A DNA stretch of 64,000 nt from Cervus elaphus (lineage: Eukaryota > Chordata > Mammalia > Artiodactyla > Cervidae), in assembly GCF_910594005.1 (NCBI RefSeq), contig NC_057818.1, positions 8,241,501 to 8,305,500 on the forward strand. Direction: 5' to 3'. The first letter of the stretch is position 1; every line of letters begins with the position of its first letter. Made by a program: the position numbers and the translations under genes. Below are positions 43,080 to 54,104 of this stretch, piece after piece. The notes beneath the pieces are model-generated. The model saw nothing but the letters and a program-made list of their open reading frames with translations, was not told the origin of the DNA and made no database searches.

Positions 43080-46000
43080 GCTCATGTGCAATTTCTCGTT
43101 TCTTCAGCTAACACACGTGAAGCGCCTGGCACATGCTGAGTACCCTTTGAGCAGCAAGGATACAGGAGAAACACAGGTTCATACCAGGCGGCTGACTTGC
43201 ACACCTGAAGGAGACAGGCAGGTGGTCTGGGGCCGTACATTTAACTCAGAACCTAATTCAGGCAGCCAGAGAAGGCTCCCTGGGGGCAGTGACCCTTAAG
43301 CCAAGATACTTCAGGGAGGTGGGCAGTGAACCTTCCAGGCTGCGATGGGAGTGGCTCCGGGGAAGTTCAGCAGCCTCTTTCGGCCACTTACTGGCACAGG
43401 CCAGATCGAACCTCTGTCCCAGAACCTGACCACTGCATGGAGCGGGCCAGCCAGGGATCCTCCAAAGCAACATACCTTACAGCTGGATCCCTCTGGCCCT
43501 GGGGTGTTCAGATTTGCAGGAGTCATTGCACTGGCACGACAGTGTCGTAAAAAAGCCAGAAGGCAAAGTGTTAAAGGGCAAGGTGTCCATTCATGCTTGA
43601 GTTAGACCATCCTGGAAGGAAAGGAGGGAGGCAGGGGGAGAGGAAGCAAGGGAGGGAAGGTCCAGGCAGCCCATCTCAAGGAAATGCCACGATTTTAAGT
43701 CACATGCCCTTCCCTCTGGTTAACCACTTGGATCAGGTTTGTCATTTCAAACGGTGAGGCGCTTTATTTCCTTGAGTTAACGTTAAAAGGCATGATTGAA
43801 GCTGACTTTACATCATCATTTGTTTTCTCACATAAGAGCAAAGGAAGACTGCAGTCAAACTTTTGCAGATGGGCTCCATTATACAAAAAGAAGCAAAGCG
43901 CGAGGTCAGCTGAGCCTCCTGAAGAAGCACAGAACGGGGGGTTTTCACTGAAAGCCGGCACGCAGCCCCAGGCCCTGAGGATACACCATCAAGCCAAACC
44001 CATATCCCCCGTCGTCCACATCTTATCATCTCACTGCGGCTCCATTCATGAGACCAGGGGCTCTCCTGGGAAGGACAGAACAAAACACCCATCTTGCCTT
44101 TGGTTCTAGGTGCTCACGTTTGTGACAGCCGTTCCTGATCCCTAGGAAGCTGCGAAACTCTAAGAGATGATCGCAGAGTAACCTTCATGTTTCCTTTCTC
44201 TGAAGTCAGGAAATTATTCATAGAATTTGTTTATTCTTGGCTGGATGCACGCACTTCTCTTCTGAACCAGCAGAAACACCACAGAAACCCCTACCCAGGG
44301 TGTGTCCTAGTGATCTCGCCTGGTGGCCGTATGCTCGTTTGGGGGCTGTTGACTTTGACTAATTGCTGTTTCTGAAACCACAGTACAGCTCGCAAACACA
44401 AGCATCGCGCCTGAGGACACCGGCCGTGGTTTGAGTGGGCTTAGCTATTAACCAAGTTTGCACCACCAAGCAGAGAGCCCGAGGAGGCCCCATGCTTCTG
44501 GCTACTGATGGTTTGTACACAAACGTAACACCCTAATTAGAATGAACCACTGTTAAAAGCAGATGGAAGTTTGGTTTACCACTTGAATCGCCCCAACCAT
44601 CTACAGGGTGAGGACCAAAGCCCTCAGTCATTCTTTCTCTTCGACAGTGTGTATCTGTATACGAATTCTGAACCCCTGACAGCTGGCAAAAATCAGACAG
44701 GGTCTCCTTCAAAGGGGAAGCCAGTATGTGGTCGATTCCAAAGCTACTCTGAGCAGTACATCCTTCTTACCTGTTGCCCAGCCTTCCATTCAATAGTCAA
44801 AAGGAGAAACAAACAACAGGTGATTGAAAGGCTGGAGTCTTCTACTGTTTTATTGACTTGTCACTGCAGATAAATTGACTATAATTTACTTCGAGAGTAA
44901 ATGACTAGATGTTCATAAAATAAAATAAAATAAAAACTGCTGTACATTACTGCGCCTAATTAAGATGTTAAACATGATTCCATTTTTAAATTGGAGGAAC
45001 CAACGGAAATGAAAAATGCTGACAGAGTTATATTTCACTCCATTCTTCTCCCTTCCTCTCGATCACATCAGTTTATGGTTTGGATATCTGATGGGCAGAT
45101 GTGGTAAGTAAAGCAGGACGTGCGTCTTTGAAAGTTCTCCTAACATATGACTGTTTGGGTTTGGCTTATCTTGTTTCATTTTGTTTTCTGCTTCTCCCTT
45201 CTGTCTCTGTCACTAGCACTATTCTTTAAATAAATTCTGCAAGTCACATATTGCTTTGGAGACCTAGCTGGTTAAACCTGAGAAATCCAAAGAACTGGAG
45301 ATGAGGGCTGGAGGAGGGAAACCTACTCAGTCCTCCGTCTGGGCACTGCAAATTAAGTGGGAACTACCCTGGTGTTGACAATAAAAAGGCGAACAGGAAA
45401 ACACAGGCTGTGCAGCCAAGCATTAAAAATAACCTGAACCAAGCGGCGTGCTTTTCTCCAAACACATGTGATGGTGGGAGACGTCTCTGGAAGAGGGACA
45501 GAAAACGTTCTCCAAAGCCGAAACAAGTTATGGCAATTATCTACACCATTCAGAATGGAACTTGATGGGCTGAGAAGAGAGGAATAGGTGTGTCTGGTGC
45601 TTGACGAGAGCAGCCCCCAGAGAGAGGAATCCTGGGGAAGACTATCTGCCTTCCGTAATTCAGAATACATTTGCTGGGAGCCTGTGGTGTGCGAGGCGCC
45701 AACCAAAGCCCGTAGGAGCCAAGAACAGACACAACGGCGCTCACGCCATCGGTCCCCAAGCTCCCACAACCTCTCCTTAGCCAGCGGTCAGCTCCCTCCG
45801 GTGCCCAGGATTCCACGTTCCCCGTCCTCCCTGCAACACGTACCCTTTCTGTTCTCAACCCCGACTTCTTGAGATACAATCCTTCTCATCTGCAGATCCT
45901 CAATGTCAACCTCACATCTCCTGCTATCTAGACTAGGTCTGGTCACAGCACTATTTTCTCTACCTTTAGGACACCGAGCACAATGATTGTGAACCACTTC
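43080..46000. other. Mostly unique DNA, nothing firm
   Basis: About 2.9 kb. 43100-43340 has an L2-like feel (ggctccctgggggcagtgac) but too weak to call. A purine-rich tract is at 43612-43661 and (AAAAT)4 at 44915-44936. Frames such as plus 43792-44109 and minus 45353-45769 show no domain. Confidence 0.4.
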
Positions 46001-46009
46001 TTTCAAGCT

Positions 46010-46575
46010 CAGGTGTGCCAAGCAAGACACGGAAACAACCGAAATGTCCACGACAGAGGAATGAATAAAAAAAGACACGGTGCGTATGTACAGTGGAATA
46101 GTACTCAGTCATAAAAAAGAATGGAGTAAAGCCATTTGCAGCAACATGGACAGACCTAGAGATTATCGTACTAAGCAAAGTAAGTTAAAAAAAGACAAAT
46201 ACTGTATGACATCACCTATACATGGAATCTAAAAAAATGATACGAATGAAGCTATCTATGAAACAGAATCCCAGAAAGAGGGAACGGAGTGGTGGCTGCC
46301 AAGGAGGAGAGGGCTGGGGAAGGGATGGAGTGGGAGGCTGGGGTTAGCAGATGTAGGCTTTTCTACAGAGAAGGGATAAACAACAAGGTCCTACTGAATA
46401 GCACAGGGAACTATGTTCAGTAACCTGTGATAAACTATAATGGAAAAGAATATTTTAAAAAGAATGTGTGTGTACACACACACACAAATACATATAACTG
46501 AATCACTGTTGCACAGCAATAATTAACGGGACACTGTAAATCAACTATGCTTCAATTTTAAAATACTGATAAATA
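46010..46575 (+). mobile_element. 5'-truncated L1 3' end
   Basis: Starts in the ORF2 tail ('gacacggaaacaaccgaaat', 'tgtacagtggaatagtactc', 'gccatttgcagcaacatgga') and runs through the 3' UTR ('gtcctactgaatagcacagg', 'gaactatgttcagtaacctg', 'atcaactatgcttcaatttt'). Same L1 lineage as those at 31.2 and 41.9 kb. A short GT/AC tract lies at 46467-46485. Confidence 0.85.
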
Positions 46576-46664
46576 TTAAGTTAATACGTAAATACTGATT
46601 TTTGGCTTCATGAGAAACAAATGAAATAAGGCCAAGCTAAGCCAAATGACTGGGAAGCTGAAGA

Positions 46665-46780
46665 TGGGCAGGGTGGGGCTGTGTCTTGTCCTCGCCTGTG
46701 ATGCCCCAGCATCCCACTACCTGGCACAATAGTGTCTTAATGGATGAAGTGTCAGTGAATAAATGAATGGAAGGAAGGGA
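46665..46780 (+). repeat. L2 LINE 3' end
   Basis: 'ggggctgtgtcttgtcctcg', 'cagcatcccactacctggca' and 'gtgaataaatgaatggaagg' follow the L2 terminus. Confidence 0.65.
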
Positions 46781-46784
46781 TGAC

Positions 46785-47085
46785 TCCGTGAAGGGACCCC
46801 TCACCACGTTCCAGGTCCAAGGAGTCAGAGACACAGTTCCAAGCCCTTGAGAAAAATCCATTCTGAAAGTTCACAGGTCCATTGTCTAACCAAAGCACAC
46901 AGCATTCATCTATACTTTCTATGCCCTGGATGCCAACTAACATTACAGGATGTTTCTCAGCCTTGTTTCTAAGCACAGACCTAAAAAGGCAGATTTCCCC
47001 AAATGTGCAGTTTCAAGGTCTTGCCAACCCCCATCCTTAAGCATCACTGCCTTGCAGAAGGCCCCACACTCATATCTGGCTGCTG
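46785..47085. other. Unique DNA, nothing recognised
   Basis: No repeat or exon seen. Confidence 0.4.
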
Positions 47086-47099
47086 TCTAGGGTTTTAAC

Positions 47100-47412
47100 A
47101 AGGAGATCAAACCAGTCAGTCCTAAAGGAAATCAACCCTGAATATTCATTAGAAGGACTGATGCTGAAGCTCCAACACTTTGGCCACCTGATGCGAAGAG
47201 CCAGCTCACTGGAAAAGATCCCAGTGCTGGAAAAGATTGAGGGCAGATGGAGAAGCGGGTGACAGAGGATGAGATGGTTGGATATCATCAGTGACTCAAT
47301 GGGCATGAACTTGAGCAAACTCCAGGAGATAGTGAAGGACAGGGGAGCCTGGCGAGCTCCAGTCCATGGGGCTGCAAAGAGTCAGACACGACTTAGCGAC
47401 TGAACAACGACA
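47100..47412 (+). mobile_element. BovB (RTE-type LINE) 3' end
   Basis: 'aggagatcaaaccagtcagt', 'gaaatcaaccctgaatattc', 'ggatgagatggttggatatc' and 'gagtcagacacgacttagcg' are the BovB 3' terminus, which encodes the C-terminal tail of the BovB protein. The frame is broken. Direct repeats agggttttaac (47089-47099) and agggttctaac (47413-47423) give the target duplication. The Bov-tA and Bov-A2 SINEs share this 3' end. Confidence 0.95.
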
Positions 47413-47424
47413 AGGGTTCTAACC

Positions 47425-47700
47425 CAGGATTTACTCCTTAAAAGAACAAGTTGAAGACAGAGAGGAAACCCCATCCCACTCATGGAGTAGCTGTTGCTCA
47501 GAGAACTCCCCATCCCTGTCCTGCTGGATCCAGCCCCTCCCGTGGTCCAGGAAATATATATCTCTCTTCTTCAGAACCCCTCACCTACCCACTCCCACCA
47601 AAAAACAAAAAACCAAACAAATCAAAAAACCTTTCAGGGTCCTCTTTTAAATTCATAAGTATTTGCCTGTCAGGAAGTTCTTCCATTTGTCCCTTCTCCT
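47425..47700. other. Unique DNA with an A-rich tract
   Basis: A-rich stretch with C interruptions at 47600-47632. Nothing else recognised. Confidence 0.45.
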
Positions 47701-47704
47701 GTCC

Positions 47705-47810
47705 CTCCATCTATTCAGCAAGTATTTATTAAATATGTATTACGTGCAGGTACTGTGCTAAAGTGTCTATACTATACACACACCCAGGGCTTACATTCTG
47801 GTGAATCTAA
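47705..47810 (-). repeat. L2 LINE 3' end
   Basis: 'tattcagcaagtatttatta', 'tattacgtgcaggtactgtg' and 'cttacattctggtgaatcta' match the L2 terminus in reverse complement. Confidence 0.65.
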
Positions 47811-47943
47811 CACCCGGGCTGAAGGCCGTGTCTATGAGGGCCCTGGATTTTCCAGATACCAGACAAAGTTAAACCTCACGCTGGTAGTTCATGGTTCATC
47901 AGATAACTCCAATAACTCGCCAATCTAGAGCGCAGTATACCAC

Positions 47944-48385
47944 CATTCCATGGTGTGGCCACTGGCTTTGTATGGCTACTGAGCACTTGAAAAGTGGCTG
48001 GTGTGGCTGAGAAACTGAATTGTTCATAGTCTCTGGTTTTGCCTACTTTTAAATTTATAAACTAAAGCAACGTAATTTTCTGTGAATCACACCTTGACTG
48101 TTTGGGTCAGACTGTTTCACAGCAAACATTGACTATTTGGCAACTAGACTGAGATCCACGTTACATTTCGGAGACTTGGCACATACTCGTGAAATGATCG
48201 TAAAATACCTCATTACTAAACTTTTATATTGACCCTGTATTGCCATCACACTACTCTGAGGGATCAGGTTTAGGTTTTAAATAATACTAGAGTTCACTTC
48301 ACCTGTTTCTTTTTACTTTTTTGAAAAGTGGTTGCCACAAAATGGAATAAGTTAAATGTGGCTGATTCTATTTCTATGGGATATC
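47944..48385. mobile_element. MER1/Charlie3-type hAT element
   Basis: 'tatggctactgagcacttga' and 'aaagtggctggtgtggctga' near the left, 'aaaatacctcattactaaac' then 'ttttatattgaccctgtatt' in the middle, and 'cacctgtttctttttacttt' with 'gattctatttctatggg' at the right follow the order of MER1-group elements. The ends are diverged and the 47990-48130 part fits poorly. Confidence 0.6.
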
Positions 48386-48389
48386 GATA

Positions 48390-49550
48390 GCCTGGGTGTC
48401 TTAATTAGAAAAAAAAGCCAGCAAAAGAAACACAACACATGAAATGGGCCTGACAGCTTGGATGATCTCAGGGGCTGTCCTCTCTGATTTCATACCTCTT
48501 CCTGATTCAGGGGCTGTCCCCCCTGGCACTTCCGGTTGGGAAGAAGGAAATCTTTTGCTCCCTATAAGATTTTTCACTTTCAAAACTTGTCATCCAGGCT
48601 CCTCCGACTAGAATCACTAGTGATCATTTTGGGGTGCTGGGAAAGGCAAACTCAACTATTAGCTTGGGTTTGAAACTTCTTCTCCATTTAGTTCACAATT
48701 CCATGGATTTCAAAGGCAGAAAGCGTGAACCTGAGGGGTGCAGGGAAAATGCATCTCAAGTGGAGCAAGTCATGCTTTCAGCAGGTCCCGTCCCATGGCT
48801 ACTGCCCCCTCCTCTGGGACCACCACGAGGAGGCTTTCACTGCATAATTACACGTACAGTCCTGCCGGGCAGCCTCTCTCCAGTTTCTTTAAATTTTGTT
48901 GGAGAGAAAGTGGAAGGAGTCTTTCCAGGTCTTAGGACGCGTGCTGGCCTTGCTGGAATGCCCTTTTTCTTGCATGTTACCTAGAACATAACCTTGCATG
49001 TTCTGGTTGCAGGGGAGGAGGCAGGAGGAATTTCGGGGAGGGAAGGAGGAATCAGTCCGCAGCTGAATAAGGGCCATGGTGTCGCAGGGGAGCCCTGTGA
49101 GCCCATCATGCTGGCGCATTTGAAAATAATACATCTGTGAGTCTGATAACTTCTCTGCTGGAGTGAGATTTCAACTCGTCAGCATTCTAAGGAACTGGGA
49201 GGACTGGGAGGGGGTGGAGGTGCCTGGGCTGATCAGAAAAGGCGTCCAGATGAGAAATCAGGCGCCACGCTGCTGCCCAGCCCAGCAAGCGGAAGCTCGG
49301 CCAAGGAAGGGCCGATGACTTCACAGGGACGGGACCATGGTAACTTCTCGCCAACCAGACACGAGTGGAGGGTCGATGCTGGCCTGGCACCCCACCTGCA
49401 CTGCGTCCTGCCCACTTGAGCCTCTGAGCATGCCGCAGTGAGCTTCCCTCACTCCAGTTTCCATAGGAGGGAACCAAGGTCAAAGAGTGATGTATGTGGT
49501 CCTCCTGTAGAGTTAAGGGTGCTGAGAAACCAGTCATCCCACAAGTCTCG
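48390..49550. other. Unique DNA, nothing recognised
   Basis: The phrase caggggctgtcc occurs twice within 50 bases (48470-48481 and 48508-48519). Frames on both strands (plus 48634-48984, minus 49187-49537) have no domain. Confidence 0.4.
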
Positions 49551-49556
49551 GGCCTG

Positions 49557-49741
49557 GGAATCTCATTACTAAAGAGTCCGCCCTCAATGCAGGAGATGCA
49601 GGTTCGATCCCTGGGTCAGGAAGATCCCCTGGAGGAGGGCATGGCAACCCACTCCAGTACTCCTGCCTGGAGAATCCCATGGACGGAGCAGACTGGAGAA
49701 CTGCAATCCATGGGGTTGCAAAGAGTAGGACTGAAGCAATG
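49557..49741 (+). mobile_element. Bov-tA SINE, diverged head
   Basis: The head is eroded ('ggaatctcattactaaagag'), but 'caggttcgatccctgggtca', 'ggcatggcaacccactccag' and 'ggttgcaaagagtaggactg' identify the element. The end is shortened. Confidence 0.9.
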
Positions 49742-49744
49742 GAG

Positions 49745-50025
49745 CGCTGTTTTATAGATACGTAAACATATATATTCTGTTCAGTTACTGGCAGCTGAGA
49801 AATGCACCTATATAAACCACAGCTTTTTGTTTTTTTGGATTTTTAAAATTTTTTAAATAAATAAATCAAAGGAAAGAGCCAATAATATTACCAAGCTAGT
49901 TTCATTTGTTTCTTTTTCTTGGGCTTCCTGTCCCAGTGCAGGTCAAACTGGCTGAGGGTTATCTGAGGTCAGAGCTTTGGGAGGCAAGTCTTGTCCCACC
50001 CCCTGCAGGTGTCGGGGTGAACCAG
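49745..50025. other. Unique DNA, nothing recognised
   Basis: AT-rich stretch with T and A runs at 49820-49870. Otherwise nothing. Confidence 0.4.
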
Positions 50026-50029
50026 CCTC

Positions 50030-50535
50030 CCAACAGCCCAGTGGGGGGGGCGGCGCAGGGGAGATGAAGAGCAGCCATTGTATTGATGAGGAAAGCAGAT
50101 TGTCCCCAGGGTCACCTAGCTAGCTGGAGAAGACTCTTGAGAGTCCCCTGGACATCAAGGAGGTCAAATTAGTTCATCCTAAAGGAAATCAACCCTGAAT
50201 ATACATTGGAAGGACTGATGCTGAAGCTGAAGCTCCAATACTTTGGTCACCTGATGCAAAGAACTGACTCACTGAAAAAGACCCTGATTCTGGGAAAGAT
50301 TGAAGGCAGGAGGAGAAGGGGATGACAGAGGATGAGATGGTTGGATGGCATCACCGACTCGATGGATATGAGTTTGAGCGAGGTCCAGGAGATGGTGAAG
50401 GACAGGGAAATCAGGTGTGCTGCTATCTGTGGGGTTGCAAAGAGTCAGACACGACTGAGTGAATGAACAGAAACGCAGCTAGCAGGGACAAGGCAGAGCT
50501 GGACAGGGCCCGTCTGACTCCAACAGGAGCCCTCC
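50030..50535 (-). repeat. MIR split by BovB
   Basis: Left part 'attgatgaggaaagcagatt' and 'ccccagggtcacctagctag'; right part 'agctagcagggacaaggcag' and 'gcccgtctgactcc'. These are neighbouring pieces of reverse-complement MIR. The BovB (about 50127-50475) interrupts at the 'cacagctag' landmark. Confidence 0.7.
50127..50475 (+). mobile_element. BovB (RTE-type LINE) 3' end inside a MIR
   Basis: 'agaagactcttgagagtccc', 'caaattagttcatcctaaag', 'gatgctgaagctgaagctcc' and 'gttgcaaagagtcagacacg'. About 40 bases longer at the 5' side than the copy at 47.1 kb. The frame is broken. agctagc is found on both sides (50118-50124 and 50477-50483) as a possible target duplication, though it is also MIR sequence. 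Confidence 0.93.
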
Positions 50536-50539
50536 TGGC

Positions 50540-51860
50540 CTCCTGAACAACCCCCGCTCCTGTCTTACAGAGCTCCCTGCGAACCAGCAACCTCACTCCC
50601 AGGACAATGAAGCTGCGAACATGGCCATCCAGCTGGAGACCAGAGAAATTCACGGAGAGCACCATTTCACATTGACGGTAAGATCTCCAGCTTTGAAACA
50701 AGAGCTCCATGGGTGTCACCTCCCTCCCCACCACCGTCTCCATGAAGAGCTTGATATTCAGCATTCCCCCCAAAACAAATCCCCTCTACAGGTCAACAGG
50801 CATTCCCGTGTCTGGGGAGGTGTCAGCAAAGTGCCTTCTCATGCCCGGAAATGGAATCAGGTAGCTGCTAGCCAGTATCTCTCTGAGCTTCCCACTTCTT
50901 TTTCTAAGGCTCTAAGGGTGAATTTTCTCCTGCATGTGAAGAGCTGGAAGTTGAGTTTAATGTAAGAACCTTTATTTTCCAAAGAGGCAGGTTGGTCTTC
51001 CTATATCGACAGACTCCGGAGCTTAGATTTATTACAGAATGGTAATCAGGCAAAAGAATAAATACACTGCATTTTTAATTCATTAATCACCTCGGAAAGC
51101 AAAATGAACTACAGTAAAGAAGACAATATGTTTTTCAGTGCTGGAGGTGGAGGGGGGAGGTGGGCGAGGGAGTCGGTTTTTCAATAAAATGCAGTTACTA
51201 AAATCCATTTTGTGTGCAGATTAGAGAAAGGACACTTTACCTCTGAGGTTGGGAGCAGGACGCCCTCTGCAAAGGACCGGGGGTCTGTGGATGACCCCTG
51301 GTGGACCCCAGTGTCTTCTGGAACTTACATCAAGAGCCAAAGGCTGGTCAAGAAACCAGGCATGGCAGTCAACCAGACCTGGGTTCCAATTCCTGCTCCA
51401 TCTGGAAAATGTCCCCAAATGCGGGACAGGGTGGGGGAACCCTGTCACTTACTGACTTGAGACTGGTCTACCAATGGGATGTGGGTCCCAGAGGTGTTTT
51501 GTTTTCCAAACATTTCACGTCACCAAATTCTTATTAAGGGAGATCTGAGGCCAGCAAAGTTTTGGGGAAGTGAAAACGAAACCTCCATGTTTCTGACTGG
51601 CCGCATGCAGCTGGGCACTCTGGAAGCACCATCTGGCAGGAGAGGCTCAGATCGGACCTGGAGTGCTAGGAGGCTGCCCCCTTCCTGCTGTTGCTCCTGA
51701 GTCCTGATGACCTGGAAACTAGAAACTAGCTGACTTCTCACCTATGGAACAGACCTGCCAAGCAAGGAGGAGTTTGTCAGCATCTTAGACTCGACAAGGA
51801 AAAGAACAGAGGTCTGGGTAAAGAGAGAATGGGAAGCCATAATAACAGACCATGTTTACT
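50540..51860. other. Unique DNA, nothing recognised
   Basis: G-rich tract at 51142-51172. Frames on both strands at 51212-51741 overlap and have no domain. Confidence 0.4.
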
Positions 51861-51864
51861 GACT

Positions 51865-52025
51865 TCCAGGGACTCTGCGTAGATTATCTCTAATCTTCAC
51901 AACCACCCTTCAGGGCTTTGAACCTATTACTGTGCCCATTTTACAGATGAGAGAACGGGTTCACAGAGGTCACGTCCTTCAGTCAAGTTTACATCACCAA
52001 GTGACTCGGCTGGGAGCTGAAAACA
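51865..52025 (-). repeat. MIR SINE fragment
   Basis: 'tctaatcttcacaaccaccc', 'ctgtgcccattttacagatg' and 'cacagaggtcacgtccttca' match reverse-complement MIR clearly. Confidence 0.8.
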
Positions 52026-52029
52026 ACTA

Positions 52030-52155
52030 CCGTGTATCAGGCACTTGCTGCCTATTTTGCTTTACCTGTAGGATCTCATTTATTCTCACCAACAGCCTAG
52101 AAAAACAAGTATGACCGTTCCTATTTCATGTATGAAGTCAGAAGGGTTTCCCAGC
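52030..52155 (-). repeat. Second MIR SINE fragment
   Basis: 'tatcaggcacttgctgccta', 'aggatctcatttattctcac' and 'cctatttcatgtatgaagtc' repeat the MIR order from its 3' end, so this is a separate copy placed right after the previous one. Confidence 0.6.
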
Positions 52156-52159
52156 CTCA

Positions 52160-52430
52160 GTATGACTGACGTGCGGGCCTGGATGATGCTGAGCCCTGGC
52201 CGGTGCTCAGCGGCACCCTGCCCCCCACCCACCAGATACCAGCAGCCCCCGATGTCATGACAAGCACAAGGCCATGTCCAGAGGCTACCAAATGTGCCGG
52301 CGGGAGCCAAGGCAACCCTGCTTTAAGTGAATGCCGAGGTCATGCAGGGGGGACTACAGAGCTGGGAAGGGGACCCCAGTCTACCTGACCCCTCTACTAG
52401 ACTGTTCACCAAATGCCGTGTCACTTGCCC
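52160..52430. other. Unique DNA, nothing recognised
   Basis: GC-rich; no family or exon seen. Confidence 0.4.
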
Positions 52431-52433
52431 TAC

Positions 52434-52600
52434 GGCCAAGGTTCTCAAAGGCAGACACTGGAGCAACACCTGCTTAGAAATGTGCATTTCTCAGGCCCAA
52501 CTCCAGACTGCCTGAATCAGAAATTCCAAGGATGTGGCTACTGGCAGTTAGAGTTTTAACAAGTCTTTCAGGCAATCTGGTACCCACTGAAGTCTGAGAC
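52434..52600 (+). mobile_element. MER5-type hAT-Charlie element
   Basis: 'caaggttctcaaaggcagac', 'cttagaaatgtgcatttctc', 'ctgcctgaatcagaaattcc' and 'gagttttaacaagtctttca' follow the common MER5A-like element (ggttctcaaa ... gaatcagaaact ... tttaacaagcc). Confidence 0.7.
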
Positions 52601-52675
52601 TCAGGGCCTTATGGCCGTGTATCTTGGCCTTAGCTGTGGCTACACACCTGGGTGGCTGGGGGCGGGGGGTCTTTA

Positions 52676-53020
52676 CACACAATACTGATGCCTGGGTACC
52701 AACTCAGGATTATTCTGATTTAATTGATCTGAGTTAGGGGCTTCCCTGGTGGCTCAGATGGTAAAGAATCTGCCTGCAATGCAAGAGACCCACCGCAGAT
52801 TTGATCCCTGGGTCAGGAAGATCCCCTGGAGACGGGAATGGCAACCCACTCTGGTATTCTTGCCTGGAGCATGCCATGGACAGACGAGCCTGGTGGGCTA
52901 CATAGTCCATGGGGTCACAAGAGTTGGACACAGCTGAGCGACTAATACTTTCACTTTTCACTTTGGGGTTTAGGCACCGGGATTTTGAAACTGTTCCAGA
53001 TGATTCTCATGGGGAGCTGA
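52676..53020 (+). mobile_element. Second MER5-type element, split by Bov-tA
   Basis: 'actgatgcctgggtaccaac', 'ttctgatttaattgatctga' before and 'ttaggcaccgggattttgaa', 'ccagatgattctcatgggga' after the SINE form one element of the 'tactgatgcctgggccccac' kind. Confidence 0.6.
52738..52964 (+). mobile_element. Bov-tA SINE, complete
   Basis: 'gggcttccctggtggctcag', 'aagatcccctggagacggga', 'cgactaatactttcactttt'. Full length with the TTTCACTTTT end. The flanks gagttagg and ggtttagg hint at the target duplication. It divides a MER5-type element. Confidence 0.95.
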
Positions 53021-53024
53021 GGTT

Positions 53025-53395
53025 GAGGGAGCTGCCTGTGGTTCTTGGGAAGCCACCAGTCAAAGTCTAAGCATTAAAATCAAAAGCAGTTGAGGTTGGT
53101 CCCCTGACCCATCCACCCAAACTTGAACAAAAGTGGCAAGAACCGGGTAGTGGTTCCCTGTTCTCAGCCTCAAGCCACAGCTCCACAGAGCCCAGCTCCT
53201 CTCACTGTTCCCGTTTTGGGTTCCCTCTTTCATCGATTCACCTAAATCTCAAAACGTTTTGAAAACTATTTAGTTGGACTCTGCACCCGCTCAAGTGGTG
53301 AAGGAGGCCACTGAAATTGGCAGGCGAATGCTTTGCATTAAGTCAGACGTATCTGCAAGGTAACAGAATCATCATGCGGGAGGAAATGGAATTCA
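53025..53395. other. Unique DNA, nothing recognised
   Basis: No repeat or exon seen. Confidence 0.4.
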
Positions 53396-53399
53396 ACTT

Positions 53400-53700
53400 C
53401 CCCTTCAACAACATCTAAGCATCCTCTGAGGTCTTATCGCCTCCCTCCAGCCACTGCCTTCTACGGGTGTCCTGCTATTCACCTACCGCTCCTCTGCCCT
53501 GGGCAAGCCCATCCCCTTCGCCACCCTCTGCAAAGCCCACGGTCACTCCCTCATTAACCTGGCTGTATCCTCTCCCGACCTGTCCCACGGCCTGGAATTG
53601 CCTGCCACTTCTTCCTGCACGCCCACAACCTCTGCATCCTTTAAGATCCTTATTTGATGCCTCCCGCCCAGGGTGAGCTCCCCTTCACCACTGCTTCTGT
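53400..53700 (+). repeat. L2 LINE fragment
   Basis: 'cacggcctggaattgcctgc', 'cacttcttcctgcacgccca' and 'catcctttaagatccttatt' fit the L2 region 'ctggaatgctcttcc ... catccttcaagactcag'. Diverged. Confidence 0.5.
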
Positions 53701-53987
53701 GTTACCATCAGAGCAGCGATGTGAGTGATGCATCTGATACATTCCATCCTGCTTGCTCAATCTCCTTTTTTTTTCCCCCCATCTGAGCATCTCAGGCAGT
53801 GGTGTGCTGCTGAGGATTTAACACCTTTAGCAGAGGATGGAGGCCAGAGACGGGGCCAGGTTTCAGCAGCACTTATACGGCAGGTATTCCCACCGTGGCC
53901 GACTTCAGGCTGCCACCCACGTGAAGTCACCTAATGTGGAACTGAAAGAGATGCATACGACGGGCCCCTGGGAGAGCCGGCCAACGA

Positions 53988-54100
53988 CAGTCAGTCCAGC
54001 AAACGTCCACTGGGAGTAGGCTGTGCCCGATGCCCTGTGCAACGTGCCGAGTGTAAGGGGTACAAGGCAAGGGTCCTGGATCTGAGTTGAGTGTGGAGCA
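53988..54100 (-). repeat. L2 LINE 3' end fragment
   Basis: 'agtccagcaaacgtccactg' and 'ccgatgccctgtgcaacgtg' resemble the reverse complement of the L2 terminus. Weak. Confidence 0.4.
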
Positions 54101-54104
54101 TAAA

